Source of the DNA: Desmodus rotundus
Lineage: Eukaryota; Chordata; Mammalia; Chiroptera; Phyllostomidae
Reading direction: 5' to 3'
NCBI RefSeq assembly: GCF_022682495.2
Contig: NC_071398.1
Coordinates: 91,477,705 to 91,541,704 of the forward strand
DNA length: 64,000 nucleotides
The translations under genes and the position numbers were made by a program. Numbering within the stretch: position 1 is the first letter of the stretch; every line of letters starts with the position of its first letter. Below, piece after piece: positions 1-9,368 of this stretch. The notes beneath the pieces were generated by a model. That model saw only the letters and a list, made by a program, of their open reading frames with translations. It was not told the DNA's origin and did no database searches.

Positions 1-269
1 GGCTCCTCCATCACAGGAGGCTGGTGGCCAAGGTGGACATCAGCCCCTCTGTCAATTCAACATCAGGAGGACTATCTCTGCCAGGGGTGCAGTACAATTA
101 CATTTTTTGAAATTAAAACATCACTAATGTAGAAGAAATGTGAAGATGGAAACACTAGTAAAATCTGTAGTTCTACCAGTTATAGAATTGTTTTCAATGT
201 AATTATGTCTCTTTCCGCTTCATAGAGTAATATGAACTCCAGGCTAGAGATTATATAAAAAACAGCTCG

Positions 270-395
270 TTTAACACTCACAGGCAGTCTGCAGGTACAT
301 ATTACAATGCCATTACACACTGGTGAGGGAACTGATGTTCAGAGAGGTTAGAAGCCAGTAACTGGTAAGTGGTACCCCTATAACTCTTTACATTG
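270..395 (-). repeat. MIR SINE fragment, inverted
   Basis: The stretch follows the reverse complement of the MIR core and tail: a degenerate version of 'gaggaaactgaggcacag' is visible as gagggaactgatgttcag, followed by agaggtta and a decayed 'taagtggcag' segment. MIRs are tRNA-derived SINEs of early mammals, so heavy divergence is expected. The assignment is by eye. Confidence 0.6.
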
Positions 396-405
396 CATTG
401 ATCTT

Positions 406-508
406 GGATGGATGGATGGATGGATGGATGAGCAGATGGATGAGCAGATGGACAAATGGACAAATGGATAGGCAGATAGATGGGTGGATGGATGAGCGGA
501 TAGATGAA
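406..508. repeat. GGAT/GATG microsatellite
   Basis: A pure run of GGAT units decays rightwards into interrupted gatgagcagatg and gacaaatg variants. The purest part lies at the left end, and the interruptions suggest an ageing array that has been shrinking. It begins directly after the MIR remnant. Confidence 0.95.
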
Positions 509-649
509 GAGAAGGCGACTAAACTACGTAACTTCCCAGTTAGATAAATTAATGACCTAGGGGGGCTTTTTAGAGGAATGGATTAGACTGATTAGTAACT
601 AGCATTTCAATCATTAAGAAAAAGAAAGTGGAGTCAGGAGGAGGAGGAA

Positions 650-890
650 CTATTATTAGCCTGTGCTCTGGACCCAGACTGCCTAGGTTCGAAACTCCGA
701 CCCACCATTCCCTAGCTGGATAGCCTTGGGCGAGTTATTTAACCTCTCTGTGCCTCTGTCTCCTCATCTGTAAGATGGGGATATTGTAGTTTATAAGGCT
801 GTTGTGAGAATTAAGTGAGTTACATAAGTAATATGTGAAGCTTTCAGGACTTGGCCTGGCACCTGGCAAGTTCTCAGTGAATGTTGCTAG
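650..890 (+). repeat. MIR SINE, near full length
   Basis: In order, this copy shows the tRNA-related B-box-like segment (gcctaggttcgaaactccg), the conserved core with the 'gcgagttatttaacctctc' pattern, 'cctcatctgtaagatgggg', and the 3' part ending near 'ctcagtgaatgttg'. It is the most complete MIR in the window. It is followed by unique AT-rich DNA up to the Tigger fragment. Confidence 0.87.
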
Positions 891-1106
891 CACTGTCCTC
901 ATTATGTAGGAAGAAACTAAAGCCCAGGGTGGGGGATGATGTTTGTTCTGTAATTACTCCAATTGTGCCCCTTCCAGTATTGATTATTGGCAATGCTTTT
1001 TCTATCCAGTCAAGGTGCCACAAGAGTATTTGAGCCGACTCTTGCCGAATGATCTTCAATTGTGGTGAAGGTCTAGATTTTAAATAAGATCTACATTTTT
1101 CAACTG
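891..1106. other. Unique AT-rich spacer
   Basis: No repeat or open frame of note is recognised. It contains a TAATTA core and a nearby CAATTG, which are common in homeodomain-rich non-coding DNA but not diagnostic here. Confidence 0.4.
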
Positions 1107-1500
1107 CAGTTGTACCCCTCATCTGTGATTTTGCTTTCCACTGTTTCAGTTACCCACGGTTCAAAAATATTAAGTGGAAAATTCCAGAAATAAACAAGTC
1201 ATAAGCTTTACATTGTGCACTGTTCTGAGTAGAGTAATGAAATTTTGCGTCATCGCATTTTACCCCACCGGGATGTGAATCACCCCTTTGCCCAGGATGG
1301 TCATGCTGAAGATGCCACCCACCCACCAGGCTCTTAGTCTCCACCTCCCGTATCAGCCTGGCTGTCACAGTACCGTACTGCTGGTGTTCAAGTAACCCTC
1401 ATGTATTCCACAATGACCCTAAAGGGCAAGAGTAGTGATACAAGCAATTCAGAAAGGCCAAAGAGAAGTCCTAAAGTGCTTCCTTTCATTTAAAATGTGA
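1107..1500 (+). mobile_element. Tigger-type DNA transposon, 5' fragment
   Basis: Starts with cagttgtacccctcatctgt, which resembles the terminal inverted repeat of Tigger elements, then runs through the characteristic leader (aaaatattaagtggaaaatt, then gaaataaacaa) and 'gttcaagtaaccctca' before the start of the transposase frame. The 3' remainder is missing or unrecognisable. Tiggers belong to the pogo group of Tc1/mariner elements and moved in early eutherians. A second copy with the same layout lies at 18445-18985, which supports the call. Confidence 0.78.
1413..1493 (+). pseudogene. Tigger transposase N-terminus, broken after 26 codons
   Basis: An ATG opens a 26-residue frame whose middle reads SSDTSNSERPKRSPKVLP. 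This matches the basic, serine-rich start of Tigger transposases, where a DNA-binding helix-turn-helix region would follow. An in-frame TAA stops it and no downstream transposase is recognised. Copy two, at 18760-18846, carries the same motif ending in VLPLSEKV. This is a fossil, not a functional gene. Confidence 0.7.
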
Positions 1501-2164
1501 TGAAACTAGACAGAGACCTTGCTTCATCAGACACCAATACACACTTACCCCATTCGCTGTCACAGGTGTTCACAGAAACTCTACAGCCACTAAAAACACA
1601 ATGGTTCTGCATTATTTTTAAACTGCTAGAAATACTCATTAGGTGAATGAATGTGAGCGATTATCATATTACTCAAGACCATGATGAATCCCTGAACTCA
1701 AGGACATTATTTCTTCTGAAGAACTTCTTAAAACAGGTCTGAAATCCCACATCCAAAACCCTTGGAGCTTGAGGCACTTCAGAATTTAGAATTTTCAAGT
1801 TTTTGAGAAATTAGAGTGCAGATTCTTCATACTGTGTAATTCCTGCCGGAGGCCAGGGCTAGCTAGCACCTCCCAACTCAATGGCCTATCAGTTCTCCAG
1901 AGACCTGTGCCTGTGAACTGAAAATTGATACTGGGTGAGACTCATAACGACTGTGAGCAGGCCAGCATCAGCTCAGGTCACGTCTTGCCACCAAATTAGT
2001 TTCTTCCAGACAAATAGAAAAGCTTTGGGCTCTCAGAGTTTTGGATGTGAGAACAGCACTCGGGCGATGGTGGCCTGTCGGGAGTAAAGAGCTATGCTGC
2101 CCCTGTCGAGGCTGCTATGAAGAGCTTGGCTGGTGTCTTGCCAGCTCTTACTGACCACACCCCA
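1501..2164. other. Mostly unique sequence with possible Tigger-like remnant
   Basis: Around 1735-1810 and 2020-2060 there are decayed phrases of the kind 'gaaatcccacatccaaaa' and 'gttttggatgtgagaa' in roughly opposite orientation. They could be worn ends of another short Tigger-family element. Nothing else is recognisable, and no coding frame is convincing. Confidence 0.3.
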
Positions 2165-2295
2165 CCAGGGCTCTGCTCTAAGCTGGTTTACGTGAATGGT
2201 CTCACTTGGTTGTCAGAACAACCTTTAAGGGTAAGTCACCAGCCAAGGTCACACACAAGTGGAGCTAGTATTTAACCTTGGGTGTCTGAGATCCA
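2165..2295 (-). repeat. MIR SINE fragment, inverted
   Basis: The reverse-complement MIR pattern is visible: 'gtaagtcaccagccaaggtcacacacaagtgg' corresponds to the 'taagtaacttgcccaaggtcacacagc' part of inverted MIRs, followed by a decayed 'gagctagtatttaacc' segment. Confidence 0.65.
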
Positions 2296-2336
2296 CTAAT
2301 GAAGTTTCCAAGCCAGGGGCACAGTTCCAATGATTT

Positions 2337-2355
2337 TCCTTCTTCTCTCGCTTTT
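2337..2355. repeat. Target-site duplication, left copy, VES SINE 1
   Basis: The 19-base pyrimidine-rich sequence starting TCCTTCTTCTCTC recurs at 2563-2581 with one G/A difference. Such direct repeats flank LINE-mobilised SINEs. Confidence 0.9.
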
Positions 2356-2561
2356 TAAAATAAATATTTTATTTATTTATTTTTAGAGAGGGGAAGGGAG
2401 CAAGGAAGAGAGGCAGAGAAACATCACTGTGTGGTTGTCTCTTGTACGCCCCCTACTGGGGGCACAGCCACAACCCAGGCTTGTGCACTGACTGGGAATC
2501 GAACTGGCGACCCTTTGGTTTGCAGCCCATGCTCAATACACTGAGCTACACCATCCAGGGC
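2356..2561 (-). mobile_element. VES-type tRNA-derived bat SINE, copy 1
   Basis: Read on the minus strand, the element has a tRNA-like head with an A-box region (tagctcagtg) and a B-box (GGTTCGATTCC, on the plus strand as ggaatcgaac), a body, and a TA-rich tail (aaataaata). This is the layout of VES SINEs, which are abundant in bats. A nearly perfect 19-bp target duplication flanks it. The body contains a sequence that also fits the CTCF consensus. The closeness to consensus and the clean duplication suggest fairly recent insertion compared with the MIR and L2 copies around it. Confidence 0.9.
2448..2466 (-). promoter_or_regulatory. CTCF-type motif inside VES SINE 1
   Basis: On the minus strand the core reads CCAGTAGGGGGCG, which fits the CTCF core pattern CCASYAGRGGGCR at every key base. 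The match lies in the SINE body. Occupancy is unknown. The copy at 22831-23029 has lost this match by substitution (reading AGGGGGT). Confidence 0.5.
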
Positions 2562-2581
2562 ATCCTTCTTCTCTCACTTTT

Positions 2582-3319
2582 CATTATTTGGTTCTTGACT
2601 TTTAATAATAGTTCTTACATTATTTTCTTTGTTTTTTTCATTAAAACCTGTAGGGAGAGGAGATATCCAAAATTTTTGTTTAAATTATAGGACTTCATGT
2701 CATACTGTTCACGACACAGACTTCCAACCCTTCGAGAGGTTTTTGGGATGCAGCGAGTTGGCTTCTAACACTAACAAGTCCCAACATTTAGGCAGCACTC
2801 ACATTTCTGGTCCGCAGAACCCTACTGAGAGGACAAGGGGAATGAAGAGTTTGCTCCAGAACCTCCCTCAGGTGGTTCGAAAAGGTTAAATTCAAGGTGT
2901 CTCTGCACAGTTTTGAAAACACAGGGCCTTTTTTGGTTTTTCCAACCCATCCATCCCATTTCACTCCGTGCCAGTGGAGGGAGGACCAACCACATGGGAC
3001 GCACGGTGCAGGATGCCAGAGCCATTACTTTGGAGCTGGGGAGCGTGAAGCAGATGGAGAATCTGGCCAAGGAGGGCATTCTAGAATGAAGAAATTGCCA
3101 GGTGTATTTGGACAATGTAGAGGGTTCTGGCCAGACCAGAGCTGAGCTCGTAGGCAGAAGATAAAAATCAAGGGGTTGCAAAAATAGTCTGGGCCGATCC
3201 TGAACATCTCTAAACGCTGCTCTGAGGGATATGCGCCTCACCCTATTGTCCCTGGAAACCCCCAGGGCCGTCAGACAGAGGTGCCCAAGGACACTCAAGA
3301 CTGGTCTGTCCTGCTCCAG
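2582..3319. other. Unique sequence, no gene recognised
   Basis: AT-rich to about 2700, then mixed composition. A long minus-strand frame crosses 2822-3544, but its composition is irregular and no domain is visible. I see nothing to annotate. Confidence 0.4.
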
Positions 3320-3425
3320 GCCATATCCCCAGTACCTGGACCAGTACCTGCACACAGCTGGGACTCGGTATGTGTTTGTGTCAGGAAGGAATGAAAGAAT
3401 GAATACATGAGTAGGTTTAGGTTGA
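3320..3425 (+). repeat. L2 LINE 3' tail fragment
   Basis: A decayed 'cagtacctggaccagtacctg' stretch followed by 'ggaatgaaagaatgaatac' resembles the end of L2, which finishes in 'cctggcacatagtaggtgctcaataaat' and GAAT units. Confidence 0.45.
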
Positions 3426-4684
3426 AGAATGTGCTTGATCACAGAGGAGACAGAGGGCCCGGTTAGGAATTCACAACAAGAGTCCAGGTGTGAACTGACA
3501 GAGAAATGAGTGGTGATGGGCATGAGAGGAGAGGACACAGCCAATCAACAGTGATGATGGGTTCTGTAGGACTCGTCAACCAACGGGATGTGGTCTCCAG
3601 AGGGCAAGAGGCCTCAAAGACACCTGGCCAAGAGGCCTGGTGAAGAGGGAGAAGGGGCAGAGGGCTCTTCGTCAGGGACTGCCTGGGAGAAGATGCCTTT
3701 CCGGCTTAGAGATGTGGAATACCCCAGGGCCATGCTGGCCAGAGGTATCTGCATGCACCACACTGAGCAGCTGTGTGGAGCAGCCAGCGCTGGTGAGCAG
3801 AAGCACACGGTGGCCAAAGTGAGAACGCAGTGACCGCAGCCTTCTGCAGAGATCCGTGTTCCCTTGGCTCTCCTCCCTGCTCACCGTGCTGTCCAGCTCC
3901 TCACTGCAGGGACACACCCTGGAGACAGAGGCGCAGCTATGAAGCAGGAAGGGAAGCAGGGATGGGAGGGAGCTGCAGGCTCGTGGGCGGCAGTGGATAG
4001 TGCCACGCTGGAGACTGCTGGCAGCAGGGAGGTGTCAGGGAACCCAGAGACTCGGGAGGGTGCATCTCACACCAGTGAAGTCCATGGGGAGACTTTCCAG
4101 CTGCATCAGAGATGGGGTGGGTGGGCGGGCAGATGATAGATTTGACTCTTCCCTGGGAGAAGGCCGGAGTGGCTCCTTTTCCCATGTATAGGCATGATTT
4201 TTAGGTCTGGGGTAGTGACATCATCACCTTGGCATTCCCTCCACCCTATCCCAGAAACTTTGAAAGAACTGGGGAGGATCCATGGAGCCTTCTGGAAGGA
4301 GCTCCTCATGGCTCTGGCCAACCCCCACCCCCACCAGCCTCCAAGTCTAAGGGTCGGGGCACAGGCTCCAGGTGGCCCAAGGGAGGCACACAGGGTGGTC
4401 CTCCCGACAGCCAGCCCTCACATGGCACAGAGTGCACAGACTGTGGAAAGCTAAAATCTGGCCACAGATTTCTGATGGCTCCTCCAGAAAGATCCACACA
4501 GGGGTCAGCGGGTCAACCCTCCCCAGACTCACAGAGAAAGGCCAGGCTGAGGAGTAGGTGACTCACCCAGAGTCCCAGAAAAAGCCAAAGACCTACAGGA
4601 GAGGCCCTCTGTAGGAGTGGCTGTTATTCATAGAACATCTCCGCCTTATGAGCTGCTGTCACAGTACCATACCTTAGGGTTGGA
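3426..4684. other. Unique moderately GC-rich sequence
   Basis: No repeat family or exon is recognised. Overlapping short frames occur on both strands, as expected in GC-rich DNA. A partial CTCF-like match lies at 3591-3609 (ccagagggcaag) but lacks part of the core. Confidence 0.35.
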
Positions 4685-4840
4685 AGGGGACACACATCGA
4701 GCACTTCCTGTATGCCCTGTACTGGACCCTGGGGACACAACAGCAAATGTGACATGGTCCCTGCTTTTAAGGAATTCATAGTTCATTGGAGAAACAGCCA
4801 TGAAACCAAATAATTAGAATGAGAAAGGCCTTTCTAAGAA
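4685..4840 (-). repeat. L2 LINE fragment, inverted
   Basis: Text equivalent to the inverted L2 end is readable: 'cgagcacttcctgtatgccc', 'tggggacacaacagcaaa', 'catggtccctgcttttaagg' and 'aattcatagttcattgg'. These are decayed forms of the widespread 'attgagcacctactatgtgc' repeat. Confidence 0.72.
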
Positions 4841-4874
4841 TTCAATGAGATAGAGACAGCGGTAGGTCATTCAG

Positions 4875-4985
4875 TCCTCACACCCACACTCTGAGGGAGG
4901 TGTGGTCCGCCCATTTGACAGACATGGGAACAGACATTGTGATCACGTGCCTCAGTTTGCACAGAGACGCCGCCACTGGCGTGCT
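4875..4985 (-). repeat. MIR SINE fragment, inverted
   Basis: The series 'cagtcctcacacccacactc', 'catttgacagacatgggaac' follows the inverted MIR order (regional 'attttacagatgaggaaac'). It is strongly diverged and the end is uncertain. Confidence 0.5.
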
Positions 4986-5449
4986 GGGGCACGCTCACAC
5001 AGGCCGCCAGGCTTCTCTTCCCAGCTCCTCATTCAGTGACATCCCACTGGGAACCTGAGATCCACCAAGAGACGGGCCACAGAGGTTGGTAAACATCACA
5101 GTCAGGTGACAGCCTGGATTCAAGTCCAGGTCTGAAACCAAAGGCTTCTCCAGTCTCGCCCAGAATCTTTTCCAGATCCAAGAATCCCCTCTGAAAAGTC
5201 GGCCTCCCCAGGAGAATGAGGCCAGCCCATCCTGGACAGGCCAAGCAAGACAATGGACGTGATCTGCCATCCAAGTCACAAGGGGCTGTGCCACTCAGGG
5301 GAGTCACCACCCATTGGGGCTCAGACACGCCAAGGGAGGCATGGGAGGGGTGCAGTGGGGGAGGGGGAAGAGCTGATGAGGAAGCATGGTACTCCTCTCT
5401 CTAGAACACTAACCCTAGGGACCACCACCGTGTGACTGATTAACCTCTG

Positions 5450-5573
5450 TCTCCACAGGAACAAGGACTGTGGCTGGTTTTGTTGACCATTGTGGCCCAA
5501 TTTCCAAGCACCATGCCTGCAAGCAGGAAGCCCCACATCACTTGTTGAATGAATGAATGAATGAATGAATGAA
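5450..5573 (+). repeat. L2 3' tail with GAAT array
   Basis: A weak 'aagcaccatgcctgcaagcag' stretch runs into 'cacttgttgaatgaatgaat', the usual L2 terminus. Here the GAAT unit is expanded to about seven copies at 5545-5573. Confidence 0.6.
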
Positions 5574-5704
5574 GCAAGCAGGAGGACATCAAAGCTGAAC
5601 TTTACAGAGCTGCCAAGCCCAGACCTGCGTCCTACGCAGCACACCTCCCTTTCACTGCCCCCTCCCCCCCGTTATAATGAGGGGCAGAGGGACTGATGCC
5701 CACC

Positions 5705-5865
5705 CCGAGCACGGCTGGGAGGCAGATTGCCTGGGTGGAACCCCTGCCACCACTGCCCAGCTGGGTAAGCTGTGCCTCGGTGAACTCAGCTGTAAAACAT
5801 GGTGGCGGGGTTGCCGTGCTGATTAAAGGAGTTAACTGTAAAGCATCTGGCAGTAAGTGCTTTGT
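5705..5865 (+). repeat. MIR SINE fragment
   Basis: Shows 'agattgcctgggtggaaccc', then 'ctgtgcctcggtgaactcag', 'ctgtaaaacatgg' and 'gattaaaggagttaactgta' in MIR order. The right end fades at 'cagtaagtgctttg'. Confidence 0.68.
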
Positions 5866-6109
5866 GTTTGTTAAACAGATAAGCACCGCCCCCTCCCCCC
5901 ACTCCATCAGTGCACAGAGACATTTTCTCCCCCTCTCTTTCAATGCAATTGTCCAGCCCCTTCTACTCCAGAGAGGGCTCCCCTGGGGAAAAAAGAGTTT
6001 CTAGAATCCTCCTCATCTCTCCATCCCTCCTCAACCTCTGCTGCTCCACCCCCCAGCATCCCCTCCCACCCACCTTAGTCTTCTTGAAATGACCCTGAGC
6101 CTTGTTTAG

Positions 6110-6350
6110 CCCCGCTGGACCCCATTACCCGGGAGCCGACCCCCAGGCCCTCGGAAGGTACCCCCTACCCTTTGCCTCCTTTCCCAGGAGCCGCGCTCCC
6201 GGGACTGACTGGGTGCTGCATGGGGCGCGAGGCACCACCCGGAACCTTAGCGGCCAAGTGTCTCACATGGTGGACGGCTGCGCCACCTAGTGGCTACCTT
6301 CAAGTTCGGCGGCGGAGGCGGCCCGCAGAGCAGAGCGGTGAGGGACAAAG
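6110..6350. promoter_or_regulatory. Short GC/CpG-rich block with CTCF motif
   Basis: CpG pairs are clearly denser here than in the flanks (for example ggagccgcgctcccggg and ggcggcggaggcggcccg). The block ends in gagcggtgagg, a sequence that could serve as a splice donor. No coding frame is convincing. It could be a small promoter or first exon of a non-coding transcript, or simply a CTCF-bound insulator with retained CpGs. Confidence 0.4.
6278..6296 (-). promoter_or_regulatory. Strong CTCF-type motif
   Basis: The plus strand reads CTGCGCCACCTAGTGGCTA, matching the reverse complement of the long CTCF consensus at all core positions, with common variants at two. The motif therefore points to the left. 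It lies in the CpG-rich block, which fits a constitutive site, although CpG methylation would matter. Confidence 0.72.
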
Positions 6351-6734
6351 GGAGAGAAGGCTAAAGGAAGGGAAAGGTTGGAGGGTGGAGAAACTATCAC
6401 CAAAAGGACTGATAGGCTTTGGTCACAGGGAATGAGTACGTAATTCTGTCGGGGAAGCAGTGACCCCTAGGCAGGGCAGCCCCTGAGGCCCTTTTCTCCC
6501 TGTGGGTTGCACACCTTCCCTGCCCCCCAAAGGCTTCTCCTCCTGTGGGAGAATATTTGGCTGAGGGCTCAAGTTCCTGTCCCCAATCTCCCTGGCTTCT
6601 TTGTCCCAAGCCTATCGCACCCCACTGCCCAGGTTGATAAGGGGACGAAGGCCCGGACTCCGCAGACCCGAGGCCAGGGGCAGGGGCAGCGCTGCCCTCC
6701 CCTATGTGTGTGTTGGGGGGGGGGGCGAGATACC

Positions 6735-6925
6735 CAGAACTCTGCAGATTCCAATCCCAGCCCTGCGATCCTGGGACCCTGGGCCCCACCCACCGCCGCC
6801 GGTGCCTGGGTTTCCCCACCTGGGAAAGAGAGGCATAAAAACAAACACCTGCCCGACTGCCCTCACACAGAGGTTGTGAGACGGTGCTGAGGAAAGCATT
6901 TGGAAGCCCAAACACCATCCCTCTT
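6735..6925 (+). repeat. MIR SINE, diverged
   Basis: The order 'cagattccaatcccagccct', 'gggtttccccacctggg', 'aggttgtgagacggtgctga' and 'gaaagcatttgg' parallels the MIR core through the 'gttgttgtgaggattaaatg' segment. It follows directly on a G-run at 6715-6726. Confidence 0.62.
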
Positions 6926-7495
6926 CCACGTTTCTGATCCATAATGACATCAGTAATCACGCGACTGTGGGCAAATACCAACACACTCGTTGAGACCCTC
7001 CAGTCCGGACCACGAGCAGCTCCTCAGACGAGAGATTTGTAGTTGGAGGGGAGAGAGAGGGAGAGGTGTTCAAGACCCCAAAACACAAAGTTCTGTGTGG
7101 GAAACTTCCACGATCAAGACTCTTGGGGATCTGACTCTGCAGAACTTGGGATGCGGCTCACACCTTAGGACAGCAGTGGGATAAACACTACGATCCCCGG
7201 GAACATTTGGAGGATGAAGAAGGCAAAACAGTTACCCAGGATGCTACTCAGAACCACTGCAAAGGTAGAATCCCAGAGTCATGGCACCTTGCCTTGGCCT
7301 GTGACATGTGACAGGCCTGGCCTCCTCGGGCATCAATTTGCATAAACACCTCCACTCGTCTGCCTGCAGAGGTGTACTCCCTGTACAGGAACAGATCCAC
7401 CTGCTGGTGCTGCTATAAAACCACGAAGGAGCAACAGGCTAAGGAGGAGACAGACTTATTGCTGGGGGAAGACTATCCAGAGCTAAGGAGCCTGT
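6926..7495. other. Unique sequence, no gene recognised
   Basis: Mixed composition with no repeat recognised and no long open frame. Confidence 0.35.
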
Positions 7496-7679
7496 GAAGT
7501 TGACCCTGAACAACACAGGGGTTAGGGGCGCTGTATCACCCAACTCAGCTCTGTGTGCACAGGATCCTCACCCACCAGGAACAATGCATGTTTCAACTGT
7601 GAGCATCACTTGAAAAAAGAAAATCCAGGTATAAGTAGATTCAAGCAGTTCAAACCTGAGTTCTCAAGGGTCAACTGTA
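7496..7679. mobile_element. Short Tigger-family MITE with terminal inverted repeats
   Basis: The left end reads agttgaccctgaacaacaca and the right end finishes ctcaagggtcaact followed by TA, so the two ends are inverted copies of the TTGACCCT terminus known from Tigger/MER2-like elements. The 184-bp body has no coding capacity, as expected of a non-autonomous element that depended on a Tigger transposase. Confidence 0.8.
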
Positions 7680-8030
7680 TAAATAAACCCTAGTTAATTT
7701 TACTAATAATTTACAGTCTAAGCCCAAACCTTGCTTAGATTCCTTTCCGACAAGCACCAACTTCCTTTGCCCTGTCCATGTCTCATAGACGGATTTGTCT
7801 AAGACACATGAGAAGGTGTCTGGTTTGGTTGTTTCTGTGAGCCACGTTTTATGATCTGAGCATCGTATTGTGATTCCCCCGTGCACATGTATTGAATTGG
7901 TTTTTATCTTGTTACTCCAGACCTGCATCAGCTCTATTGTTTTATTACAAATCCAGCTGTAAGAACTAAAGTGGGGCATAGAGGGGGGATTTCTCCCCAC
8001 ACCCCCACCCCTGCCAGCCACATCCATTGA
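7680..8030 (+). repeat. Possible solo LTR of an endogenous retrovirus
   Basis: The region has LTR-like features: a pyrimidine-rich right end (gggatttctccccacacccc) preceded by 'ctattgttttattacaaatc', similar in layout to the right end of the LTR at 33600-34165. No retroviral genes flank it. Family and left boundary are uncertain. Confidence 0.38.
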
Positions 8031-9089
8031 CCGTCATGGGAGGTCAGAAACAGTCTTTCCATGGGTCAAGGGGAAAATAAAATCAGCTCAATGAACACTA
8101 GCATTTTTTCTGCTGCCTCCTGCTTCAGAAGCAGAGGGTTCTCTGGGAGGGAGCATGAATCTATTTTCTCTAGGGCTTTCTCTTAGAAAGCAGGCCTATA
8201 GCGGTACTCCTCACGGTCCCCATCAAATCCTGTAGCATTCGTCTCATCTCACCCGGGCAGCAGACGTAGGAGAGCGAGGGTGGTCCCTGGTCCCGAATGG
8301 GCCAGAGAGGGGCGTGGCACTCAGCTTTGTCACTGGGTCAGCCCAGCCCCACTGGGTCAGCTTCTCCCTTTGCAGAGTGGAGGTGGTAACACCACATGAG
8401 GTCATTACCACCTAGAGAAACATATTTAAAGGGCAACTTTTAGAGCAAAGGAATATGCTCTGGCCCTCTTCCTCCTCCTCCTCTTCTCTCCTCCTCCGCC
8501 CACACCACACCATCCTCTCCAGGCTAACGTACTTCCAGGACGGCAAAGCAGCAGTCAGGGCTGCCGGGGGTGGGGAGATGTTGTGGTTTCTTGTTCAACC
8601 CTGCTGAGTTGGCCACAGCAGTTGGACGGAGGATCCAGGTCAGGATGATCTGTGAATGTAATTAAGTGAACGCAGAATCTGGAAACCCAGATCCCTCTGG
8701 GTCCCAACCAACACCAGGTTCTCTTCGTTTCTGGGCCCACCCCCACGCACCCCACACTTTACACCCCGACTGAGATGGCCTGGGGTGGCTGAGAGCCAGG
8801 CAGTGTGGGTGGAGACTTGGCTGTGCCACCAGCTCCCACAGACTCGGGCCCTGAATGCAAACCCATTGGAGCACACTCTGAAACGAGAGACTCTGCACTG
8901 ACCACTGGTTCCTAAGCAAGCCAACAAAAATCGGGGCTTGTGCTTTTTCCCTCCTTCTGCCACTCAGGGCTCCTCCTGACACAGATGGCTTTGAATCCAT
9001 GACTTGGGAAACCAGAGGCGACACCCACCTTCGTCACCCCCCTAAAACCACCACGGCCACCTCCAGGGACTGGAAATGGGGGGTCACTG
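8031..9089. other. Unique sequence with one 9-bp inverted repeat
   Basis: No repeat family or exon is recognised. The only structural item is the inverted repeat at 8381-8413. Confidence 0.4.
8381..8413. promoter_or_regulatory. Inverted repeat AGGTGGTAA / TTACCACCT
   Basis: Two perfect 9-base arms, at 8381-8389 and 8405-8413, are separated by 15 bases that include an AGGTCA half-site. It could be a paired protein site or a chance hairpin; nothing in the sequence decides. Confidence 0.35.
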
Positions 9090-9102
9090 GTCTCCTAGCA
9101 AC
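9090..9102. promoter_or_regulatory. RFX X-box-like site
   Basis: GTCTCCTAGCAAC is a common variant of the 13-base RFX site with one strong half (GCAAC) and one weaker half (GTCTC). RFX factors drive ciliary and MHC genes. No promoter features are seen around it. Confidence 0.45.
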
Positions 9103-9345
9103 AGGAACTGCCCCTGCTGCACAGATTTGGAGCCTGGATCACACCAGCCAGCAGCTGGGGTGGGCACATTAGCAGGAGAACCTGAACTTGAATTTAAATC
9201 TGCAGCCTTCCTTCACTGCCACCACTTTTCCTCAGCTGCAGACAGACACGCACTGAGCAGCAGGGCTCAGGGCCCTGGGCCCCACCAAGAAATCCCCGGC
9301 CCCCTCAGATCCCGTCAGACTATCGTGCCTCTTTTTTCCTCTTGC

Positions 9346-9368
9346 TCACTCTCTCTCTCTCTCTCTTT
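9346..9368. repeat. Short CT dinucleotide tract
   Basis: A simple CT run followed by T-rich sequence, with no other feature. Confidence 0.85.

Noticed and set aside
406..508. GATG repeats as a possible CRISPR-like or regulatory array
   Set aside because: A plain tetranucleotide microsatellite without spacers, in a mammalian context.
2356..2561. tRNA gene suggested by A- and B-box sequences
   Set aside because: The boxes belong to the VES SINE head. There is no foldable cloverleaf with acceptor stem, and target duplications prove a retroposon.
2822..3544. 240-codon open frame on the minus strand, the longest in the window
   Set aside because: Irregular composition, no recognisable domain, and it overlaps an L2-like tail at 3320-3425. 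Frames of this size are expected by chance in 64 kb of moderately GC-rich DNA.
6397..6984. 195-codon minus-strand frame
   Set aside because: Runs antisense through a MIR and a G-run, so it is not a real gene.
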